Positions 1 to 4,653 of a stretch of 6,678 nt of DNA are shown piece after piece. Positions within the stretch are counted from its first letter, which is position 1, and every line of letters starts with the position of its first letter. The notes below the pieces were generated by a model. That model saw nothing but the letters and a program-made list of their open reading frames with translations. It ran no database searches and was not told the DNA's origin. The DNA lies in the NCBI GenBank assembly GCA_947624845.1, contig CANQMB010000063.1, forward strand, positions 1 through 6,678. Reading direction: 5' to 3'. The stretch is from an uncultured Bacilli bacterium (GTDB taxonomy: Bacteria; Bacillota_I; Bacilli_A; RF39; UBA660). Position numbers and translations under genes: made by a program.

Positions 1-311
1 GATTCCTAGGAGATGGAACTACATTTGAAGGAAAAGAGTGGCTTCCTGATTATTACTATGATTTTTATGAAATAGAAAATGACACTACAGTTTGTAGTGA
101 TGGACCATGTCTTTCCCATGCGTTAGAAGAGACTAAAAGATGGTATGGAGGTTTTGCGTATAACATAGCAAAAACTTACCCATGGCAAATTCGCGGAAGT
201 TATTTTCACGATAGTAATTATCACAGTATTTTTTCCTACCATGCTCCGATGACTTTTAGTGGAAAAGGAAGAAATATCGATGGTTTTCGCTTAGTTTTAA
301 GTTTAAATTAA
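1..311 (+). CDS. C-terminal fragment of a surface or pseudopilin-like protein with FGE/C-type-lectin-like ending (5' partial)
   Basis: The frame is open from the window edge (first full codon at position 3) and ends at TAA 309-311, giving the last 102 residues of a longer protein. The tail is rich in aromatic residues and glycine. Visible landmarks in fragment numbering are a Cys pair (C31, C36) around DGP, ETKRWYGG (43-50), PWQIRGSYF (60-68) and the ending GFRLVLSLN (94-102). The W...RG(G/S).Y ... GFR.VL arrangement is typical of the formylglycine-generating-enzyme / C-type-lectin fold. It is also seen at the C-termini of prepilin-like and phage-like surface proteins of gut Firmicutes; this rests on remembered family patterns, not a search. 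Function is unknown; display or ligand binding is more likely than sulfatase activation. The N-terminus, and so any signal peptide or type IV pilin leader, lies outside the window. It forms a separate transcription unit from the genes that follow. Confidence 0.6.
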   Translation, partial: FLGDGTTFEGKEWLPDYYYDFYEIENDTTVCSDGPCLSHALEETKRWYGGFAYNIAKTYPWQIRGSYFHDSNYHSIFSYHAPMTFSGKGRNIDGFRLVLSLN

Positions 312-350
312 AAAGGATTTTTCTCGATTGGGAAATTCCTTTTCTTTTTA
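311..350 (+). terminator. Intrinsic terminator after the FGE/lectin-like gene
   Basis: AAAAGGATTT (311-320) pairs with AAATTCCTTTT (333-343) with one bulged T, leaving a loop of about 12 nt. The T-rich run TTTCTTTTTA (341-350) follows. The hairpin starts at the stop codon and ends just before the ireB promoter, so it insulates the two units. Confidence 0.75.
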
Positions 351-379
351 TTGAAATACACTTGAATTGATGATAAAAT
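351..379 (+). promoter_or_regulatory. SigA-type promoter of the ireB operon
   Basis: The -35 is TTGAAA (351-356), followed by a 17-bp spacer and the -10 TAAAAT (374-379). A TG one base upstream of the -10 (371-372) makes it an extended -10. The start of transcription should fall near 386, giving a 5' leader of about 25 nt that contains the GAGGTGG ribosome-binding site at 400-406. It is the strongest promoter visible in the window and the only one with a good -35. Confidence 0.8.
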
Positions 380-410
380 GAATATAGTAGTAGTTTAGTG
401 AGGTGGAAAG

Positions 411-662
411 ATGGAATTAGAAAAAACATCGCTATTTCATTTAGAAGAAAATGAAAAGACATCTGTCAAAAAAGTATTACAAGAAGTTTATTATTCTTTG
501 GAAGAAAAAGGATACAATCCTGTAAATCAACTTGTCGGATATTTAATTAGTGGAGATCCAGGCTACATTTCTAGTTATCAGGATGCTAGAAGAAAAATTC
601 AAGAGCTCGATCGTTCTAAAATTGTAGAAGTATTATTAAAAGAGTTTACAAAAAAATTATGA
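411..662 (+). CDS. ireB: IreB family regulatory phosphoprotein (DUF965/UPF0297, YrzL)
   Basis: This is an 83-residue cytosolic protein, close to the usual family length of 85-90. The diagnostic core EKGYNPVNQLVGYLISGDPGYI (about residues 32-53) identifies the family with little doubt. In Enterococcus faecalis, IreB is phosphorylated by the PASTA kinase IreK on two N-terminal threonines (T4, T7) and lowers cephalosporin resistance. Here T6 lies three residues before the conserved Phe (F9), matching the second of those threonines. The first position is Leu, so only one threonine, with the adjacent S7, is available. The start is firm: ATG preceded by GAGGTGG four bases upstream. It is the first gene of the operon, and its TGA overlaps the ruvX ATG by four bases (ATGA), indicating translational coupling. 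In Bacillus, alaS usually precedes this cluster; here it does not. Confidence 0.95.
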   Translation: MELEKTSLFHLEENEKTSVKKVLQEVYYSLEEKGYNPVNQLVGYLISGDPGYISSYQDARRKIQELDRSKIVEVLLKEFTKKL

Positions 663-1075
663 GATATTTAGGATTGGATTTAGGGTCTAAAACTTTAGGA
701 GTTGCTCTTTCTGACCCTACTGGATTGATTGCCCATTCTTTTTCTGTGATTCATCATCAGGAAAACTATGATCAACTAATTTCCGAGATTGCTCAAATCG
801 TTGATTCATATCAAGTAGAAGAAATAGTTTTAGGTTACCCTAAAATGATGAATAATTCGATTGGTGAAAAAGCGAAGTTAAGCGAACAATTCAAAGAAAA
901 ATTAGAAAAAGAACTTCATAAAAAAGTACATTTAATGGATGAAAGATTGACGACTAAGCAGGCACAAGATTTATTAATATCCAATGATACTTCTAGAAAA
1001 AAAAGAAAAAAAGTAATCGACAGCGTGGCTGCTACTATTATTTTACAAAGCTATTTAGATAAAAAGGAGAAATAA
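659..1075 (+). CDS. ruvX: RuvX/YqgF family Holliday-junction resolvase-like nuclease
   Basis: This 138-residue protein is the normal length for the RNase-H-fold YqgF/RuvX family. Motif I is GLDLGSKTLGVALSD with acidic D7; the central strand motif is EEIVLGYP (about 54-61). DERLTT follows (D94, E95) and the C-terminal IDSVAA holds D121, so the acidic active-site set appears complete. Family members are implicated in Holliday-junction cleavage and in 16S rRNA 5' pre-processing; which role applies here cannot be read from the sequence. The start overlaps the ireB stop by four bases, with only a poor AAAAGAG about 14 nt upstream, so translation probably depends on coupling to ireB. The next gene begins two bases after the stop. 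The Lys/Arg stretch at 113-118 just before the last acidic residue is usual for the family. Confidence 0.94.
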   Translation: MRYLGLDLGSKTLGVALSDPTGLIAHSFSVIHHQENYDQLISEIAQIVDSYQVEEIVLGYPKMMNNSIGEKAKLSEQFKEKLEKELHKKVHLMDERLTTKQAQDLLISNDTSRKKRKKVIDSVAATIILQSYLDKKEK

Positions 1076-1077
1076 AT

Positions 1078-1380
1078 ATGGAAAAAAATAGTTTTACATT
1101 AATTGATGAACAAGGAAATGAACAAGTATATGATGTTTTATTTACTTTTGAAAGTGATGAAACACAAAAAAACTATATTGTATATACAGATAATACAAAA
1201 GATGCTCAGGGAAATATTCAAGTTTATGCTTCTATTTATGATCCAGAAAATCCGAATTCTAAATTAGAGGCCATAGAAACAGAAAAAGAATGGAAAGTAA
1301 TCGAAACAATTCTTGAAACGTTACAAGAGGAAGTAAAGAAAAAACAAGAAGGAATGGCTAGTGAAAACGAGCAGGAATAG
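1078..1380 (+). CDS. DUF1292 (YrzB family) small protein
   Basis: This 100-residue acidic protein opens with FTLIDEQGNEQVYDVLFTFES, has a middle YIVYTDN and then IYDPENPNSKLEAIETEKEWKVIE, the pattern of the DUF1292/UPF0473 family (B. subtilis YrzB). The biochemical function is not established. The family travels almost invariably with ireB and ruvX, as here. The structure looks like a small beta-rich domain (residues about 5-85) with a Lys/Glu helical tail. There is no signal peptide or membrane segment. ATG 1078 is preceded by AAAGGAG (1063-1069) at 8-nt spacing. The stop codon lies inside a 7-bp inverted repeat (1366-1386) that separates it from mltG. Confidence 0.9.
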   Translation: MEKNSFTLIDEQGNEQVYDVLFTFESDETQKNYIVYTDNTKDAQGNIQVYASIYDPENPNSKLEAIETEKEWKVIETILETLQEEVKKKQEGMASENEQE

Positions 1381-1386
1381 CTCGTT
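1366..1386 (+). repeat. Perfect 7-bp inverted repeat (hairpin) over the DUF1292 stop codon
   Basis: AACGAGC (1366-1372) and GCTCGTT (1380-1386) are exact reverse complements, separated by a 7-nt loop. The right arm begins on the last base of the TAG stop. Only a weak ATTTATT tract follows, and the mltG Shine-Dalgarno GGAGG is at 1396-1400. In an AT-rich window this is the most GC-rich short stem I saw. It may be a weak attenuator or an mRNA-stability or processing element within the operon; it is not a convincing full terminator. Confidence 0.5.
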
Positions 1387-1404
1387 ATTTATTCTGGAGG
1401 TATT

Positions 1405-2472
1405 ATGACAAAAAGAAATATATTAGTAGTGTTTCTTGCCTTTTTAGGTGTTTGTTTTATAGCACTTTTTTGTGTTTATCAAGTATTTACAAGTCCTATA
1501 GATAAGAAATCTACTGCAGATATTGAAATTGTAATTCCAAGTGGGATGACGACAAATAACATTTCAAAATTATTGAAAAATAAAGATCTTATTCGAAATG
1601 ATTTCTTTTTTCGGGTTTTTTTAAAACTGAATCATATTTCTTCTTTAAAAGCTTCTACTTATACTTTGCAAAAAAGTATGAGTATGAATGAAATTGTTCA
1701 AATATTAGAATCCGGAAATCATTATGATCCAAATGTAATTAATATTACTTTTAAAGAAGGAGAAAATTTTACCGATTTTGCTCAAGAAATTGCTAAAAAT
1801 ACAAAGCATTCTTATGAAGAAGTCATTCAACTTGGAAAAAATTCGACCTACTTGAATCAATTAATTCAAAAATATTGGTTTTTAACTGAAGAAATTTTAG
1901 ATCCGAATATTTATTATCCATTAGAGGGATATTTAGCACCAAATACTTATCAATTTAAAAGTAAGGAAATTGAAATTTCTGAAATTTTTGAGACTATGCT
2001 CGATCAGAGAGAAAAAGAAATGGAAAAATTGAAAGAAAAGTTAAGTACTTATACAGCCCATCAATATTTTACAATTGCCTCTATGTTGGAATTAGAGGGG
2101 ACAAATTCAAAAAACAGAAAAATGATTGCTGGTATTTTTTATAATCGTTTAGCGAATAATATGAATTTGGGAAGTGATGTCACTACCTATTATGCTTTAC
2201 AAGTTCCCATGACCAGTGATTTGACGACAAATCAATTTAATACAGAAAATCCTTATAATACGAGAGGACCCAACATGTTTGGAAAGCTTCCAGTAGGACC
2301 TATTTGTAATCCGAGTATTTCGAGTATTCAAGCAAGTATTTCTCCTACAGAAAATGATTATTTGTTCTTCGTTGCTGATAAAAATGGAAATGTATTCTAT
2401 ACGAAAACAAATGAAGAACACTTACAAAAAGTACAAGAAATTAAGGATAAAGGAGATTGGATATGGCAATAG
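1405..2472 (+). CDS. mltG: Endolytic murein transglycosylase MltG (YceG-like)
   Basis: This 355-residue single-pass membrane protein cuts nascent glycan strands to leave 1,6-anhydro-MurNAc ends, and in Gram-positives works with elongation-type wall synthesis. A short basic N-terminus (MTKR) precedes a transmembrane helix at about 6-28, so the catalytic part is outside. A LysM-like subdomain follows (about 40-105, IVIPSGMTTNNISKLLK). The YceG core shows EGYLAPNTYQF (174-184), then ASMLELEG with the Glu pair E229/E231 that includes the expected catalytic acid. IAGIFYNRL, NPYNTR and LPVGPICNPS.SSIQASISP complete the family signature. ATG 1405 has GGAGG (1396-1400) four bases upstream. Its end overlaps trmR by 10 bases. 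Having mltG behind ireB places a wall hydrolase under the same promoter as a wall-stress kinase substrate. Length and motifs are complete. Confidence 0.95.
   Translation: MTKRNILVVFLAFLGVCFIALFCVYQVFTSPIDKKSTADIEIVIPSGMTTNNISKLLKNKDLIRNDFFFRVFLKLNHISSLKASTYTLQKSMSMNEIVQILESGNHYDPNVINITFKEGENFTDFAQEIAKNTKHSYEEVIQLGKNSTYLNQLIQKYWFLTEEILDPNIYYPLEGYLAPNTYQFKSKEIEISEIFETMLDQREKEMEKLKEKLSTYTAHQYFTIASMLELEGTNSKNRKMIAGIFYNRLANNMNLGSDVTTYYALQVPMTSDLTTNQFNTENPYNTRGPNMFGKLPVGPICNPSISSIQASISPTENDYLFFVADKNGNVFYTKTNEEHLQKVQEIKDKGDWIWQ
2449..2455 (+). promoter_or_regulatory. Ribosome-binding site fixing the trmR start
   Basis: AAAGGAG lies inside the mltG coding end. It is 7 nt from ATG 2463 but only 1 nt from the upstream in-frame TTG 2457, so ATG 2463 is the better start. 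Confidence 0.8.
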
Positions 2473-3059
2473 ATCTACATAAAGAACTTCGTATGATCAA
2501 AGAATATGCGCAAGAGCATAATGTGCCTATTATGCAAGAAGAGGGAATTAAATTTTTAACGACCTTTATTTTAAAACATCAAATAAAAAATATTCTAGAA
2601 GTAGGTACAGCCATTGGTTATTCGGCTATTATGATGGCTTTGGTAAATGAAGATATTCATGTGACTACAATTGAAAGAGATGAAGAAAGATACTTAGAGG
2701 CAGTCAAAAATATAAAGAAATTTGGTTTACAAAATAGAATCACTTTATTGTTTAAAGATGCCAAAGAAATAAAGTTGGATGAGCAATTTGATTTGATTTT
2801 CTTAGATGCTGCGAAAGCTCAAAATATTGCATTTTTTCAAAATTTTGAAAAAAATTTAAAAAAAGAAGGATATATTATTACAGATAATATGAATTTTCAT
2901 GGCTATGTCAATGTAAAATTGGAAGAAATTCAAAGTAAAAATTTACGAAATTTAGTCCGTAAGATTAAAGAATATCATACTTTTTTAGAAGAAAATGATC
3001 ATTTTATAACAGAATTTTATCCTGTCGGAGATGGTATTTCTGTCAGTGAAAAAAAGTAG
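2463..3059 (+). CDS. trmR: SAM-dependent O-methyltransferase, TrmR/YrrM type (tRNA 5-hydroxyuridine methyltransferase)
   Basis: This 198-residue class I methyltransferase belongs to the caffeoyl-CoA/catechol O-methyltransferase family. The SAM-binding motif is ILEVGTAIGYSA (44-55), followed by the acidic TTIERD (68-73, E71). LIFLDAAKA (111-119, D115) and ITDNMNFHG (139-147, D141, N142) supply the expected Mg-binding Asp, Asp and Asn. B. subtilis YrrM (TrmR) sits at the same place after mltG and methylates ho5U34 of tRNA to mo5U34; synteny and these motifs support the same role. The start is ATG 2463 by Shine-Dalgarno placement, overlapping mltG by 10 bases; an in-frame TTG at 2457 would add two residues. 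The U32-peptidase-like genes (trhP1/trhP2, yrrN/yrrO), which make the ho5U substrate and follow yrrM in Bacillus, are absent here. A different small-molecule substrate cannot be excluded. Confidence 0.85.
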   Translation: MAIDLHKELRMIKEYAQEHNVPIMQEEGIKFLTTFILKHQIKNILEVGTAIGYSAIMMALVNEDIHVTTIERDEERYLEAVKNIKKFGLQNRITLLFKDAKEIKLDEQFDLIFLDAAKAQNIAFFQNFEKNLKKEGYIITDNMNFHGYVNVKLEEIQSKNLRNLVRKIKEYHTFLEENDHFITEFYPVGDGISVSEKK

Positions 3060-3063
3060 GTGA
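3058..3063 (+). promoter_or_regulatory. Ribosome-binding site fixing the start of the DUF3298-like gene
   Basis: AGGTGA overlaps the trmR stop (TAG 3057-3059). It is 5 nt from ATG 3069, whereas GTG 3060 and ATG 3063 lie within or immediately beside it. ATG 3069 is therefore preferred. Confidence 0.7.
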
Positions 3064-3068
3064 TGAAA

Positions 3069-3782
3069 ATGTATATGCAAGAAAATTTTAGCAAAGGAAA
3101 AATTTTTCTTTTTATTATAGGGCTTCTTCTTTTAGGTGTCATTATGATTGCTCTTTACTTACTATCGAAACCTACTTCTTATGAAAATGCCAAAATTGAT
3201 AAAAGTAAGAATTATGTTTATTTAAAAGAGAGTAATTTTACAAGTCAAGATAAACATATTCCCTATATTAACGTAAAAGGAAAAACTGCGAAGCGATATA
3301 ATGAAGAAATAGAAAAATTAGAAGAAGAATTTGCAGTGATTTCAGAAAATAAAATCGGCTATACTTTTAATAAATCTAAAAATATTTTGTCACTTTCTAT
3401 TAAGATGGTCGATTATCTGAATTTTGGTCATCCTTCGACGAAATATAAGACTTATATAATCAATTTGGAGAATCAAAAAGCATATACAAAAGAGGAGATT
3501 TATCGAGATTATCAAGTGAATGATAAAAAAGTGAAGGAAATAATAAAAAAAGGATTTCAAAAGATGTATAAAGAAGAGGTCAAGAAAAAATATATCGATT
3601 CTAACGAATGTGATTATAAGTGCTTTTTAACTTGGCGTGGAGTTGAAGATTATTTGGATGGGGCCCAACTTTATATTCAAAATCGTCAATTGGTTGTTTT
3701 TCGAGGCTTTGATACAGAATCGATTTTTGGTGAAGAACAATATTTTAATGATTCTCACTTTCAATTTGCTATTAGTAAATAG
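3069..3782 (+). CDS. Membrane-anchored extracytoplasmic protein resembling DUF3298 / RsiV C-terminal domain
   Basis: This is a 237-residue protein with a ten-residue N-terminus, one hydrophobic helix (about 11-32) and a Lys/Glu-rich domain predicted outside. The outer part shows YINVKGKTAKRYNEEIEK (66-83), ILSLSIKMVDYLNFGHPSTKYKTYIINLENQ (106-136) and KEEIY (141-145), then a helical Lys-rich stretch to 174. This order (IN..I.., a strand ending SI..., G.HP...T..YN.DL..G, then a dlf-like element) resembles the DUF3298 domain found in the lysozyme-sensing anti-sigma factor RsiV and in other lipid- or membrane-anchored proteins. No anti-sigma domain is present before the helix, so a RsiV role is not supported. 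Two cysteines (C181, C185) lie close together near the end. Function is unknown; the operon suggests an envelope role. The start is chosen by Shine-Dalgarno spacing; GTG 3060 would add three residues. No terminator follows it. Confidence 0.7.
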   Translation: MYMQENFSKGKIFLFIIGLLLLGVIMIALYLLSKPTSYENAKIDKSKNYVYLKESNFTSQDKHIPYINVKGKTAKRYNEEIEKLEEEFAVISENKIGYTFNKSKNILSLSIKMVDYLNFGHPSTKYKTYIINLENQKAYTKEEIYRDYQVNDKKVKEIIKKGFQKMYKEEVKKKYIDSNECDYKCFLTWRGVEDYLDGAQLYIQNRQLVVFRGFDTESIFGEEQYFNDSHFQFAISK

Positions 3783-3793
3783 AAATAAATGTA

Positions 3794-3802
3794 TGTTATA
3801 AT
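3794..3802 (+). promoter_or_regulatory. Extended -10 promoter ahead of the paralog pair
   Basis: TGTTATAAT is a perfect TGnTATAAT extended -10 (hexamer 3797-3802). It lies 12 bp after the preceding stop. There is no good -35 at 17 bp (AGTAAA, 3774-3779). Transcription would start near 3809, leaving a leader of less than 20 nt before GTG 3826. Read-through from the ireB operon remains possible because no terminator lies between. Confidence 0.65.
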
Positions 3803-3814
3803 AAAAGTAGAAGC

Positions 3815-3820
3815 AGGTGG
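3815..3820 (+). promoter_or_regulatory. Ribosome-binding site fixing the GTG start of the first paralog
   Basis: AGGTGG is 5 nt upstream of GTG 3826. The longer reading frame from GTG 3817 starts inside this site, so it is rejected. Confidence 0.7.
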
Positions 3821-3825
3821 TTGCT

Positions 3826-4641
3826 GTGATTTATTTTTCTGATGTTGTTACAAGTTGTATGGATTATGGTTTTGTTTCCATCTTAGTTATATTAAAAAGA
3901 ATTTTAATGATTATGCAAATCGTAGTTCCTATTGTTTTAATTGTCTCTTGTATTTGGGGATTAATTAAATTGTTAATTAATCCAGAAGAAAAAAAAGGAC
4001 TCGTTTATTTGCGCAGTAAATTTTTAGCTGCACTCATCTTCTTTTTTATTCCTTTTACAGTAAATTTGGCTCTTTCTTGGACAGAAACTTCTTTTCATGT
4101 TAGTGCTTGTTGGCATGATGCAGAAGAATATAAAGCAGAGCTGGACTCGATGGAACAGTATGATGTAAAAACATCGACCAAGGAGAAGAAAAAAATTCTT
4201 CATGATATTAGTGAATATCATTTTAGTAGTGATGGTACAAAAGGAACCGCAACGGGGAAATCGATTGTCGAATATGCATTAAAATTTGTTGGTAAAAAGT
4301 ATGTTTGGGGTGGAGGACATGGGACGAATCAGACCTTAGAACAAATTTATGCAAGTGGCAGTGGCGTTGATTGTTCTGGTTTTACTAGACTCGTTTACAA
4401 ACATTTTGGCTATACGATTTCAGGAACTACTTCGACTCAAATTCATGACGGAAAAGCAGTTTCTTATAGTCAAGCCCAAGCGGGGGATCTGATTCTCTAT
4501 CCTGGGCATGTGGCTATTTTTATGGGAGATGGAGATAAGATAGTCCATGCTTCCAATTCTAGCCCTTATCCTCGTGGGGGAGTGAAAATAACTAATAATG
4601 CACGTTATAACCGAATTTTATCTATTCGAAGAATTATATAG
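3826..4641 (+). CDS. Two-helix membrane protein with C-terminal NlpC/P60 (C40) hydrolase domain
   Basis: This 271-residue protein probably cleaves peptide bonds in peptidoglycan stems from the outer face of the membrane. Residues 1-97 form a membrane module: a short N-terminus with C11, helix about 30-50, the loop NPEEKKGLVYLRSK (52-65), helix about 66-86, then SACW (93-96, C95). A charged linker (about 98-142) leads to the NlpC/P60 domain (about 143-271). There, YVWGGG (159-164) precedes VDCSGF with catalytic C183, then AGDLILYPGHVAIF with H228, and IVHAS with H241. About 17 residues lie between WGG and DCSGF, longer than in many family members. Basic residues in the loop and an acidic N-terminus predict both ends outside, putting the enzyme in the wall space. 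The membrane module resembles VirB2/TrbC-type conjugation pilin hairpins, but no other conjugation gene is present. The module is repeated in the next gene, 12 bp downstream. Confidence 0.85.
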   Translation: MIYFSDVVTSCMDYGFVSILVILKRILMIMQIVVPIVLIVSCIWGLIKLLINPEEKKGLVYLRSKFLAALIFFFIPFTVNLALSWTETSFHVSACWHDAEEYKAELDSMEQYDVKTSTKEKKKILHDISEYHFSSDGTKGTATGKSIVEYALKFVGKKYVWGGGHGTNQTLEQIYASGSGVDCSGFTRLVYKHFGYTISGTTSTQIHDGKAVSYSQAQAGDLILYPGHVAIFMGDGDKIVHASNSSPYPRGGVKITNNARYNRILSIRRII

Positions 4642-4642
4642 G

Positions 4643-4648
4643 AAGGTG
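4643..4648 (+). promoter_or_regulatory. Ribosome-binding site fixing the start of the second paralog
   Basis: AAGGTG is 5 nt from ATG 4654 and 2 nt from the in-frame TTG 4651. ATG 4654 is preferred. Confidence 0.7.
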
Positions 4649-4653
4649 ATTTG

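Noticed and set aside
256..462. Reverse-strand open frame covering the first terminator, the promoter and the ireB start
   Set aside because: It crosses a terminator and a strong + strand promoter, and its Phe/Leu/Ser/Ile composition looks like AT-rich noise; no plausible family.
2197..2421. Reverse-strand open frame of 74 codons inside mltG
   Set aside because: It lies wholly within a well-supported gene, and its product is an Ile/Arg/Cys-rich string typical of antisense translation.
3817..3825. Upstream GTG start for the NlpC/P60 gene
   Set aside because: It lies within the AGGTGG ribosome-binding site itself; GTG 3826 has proper 5-nt spacing.
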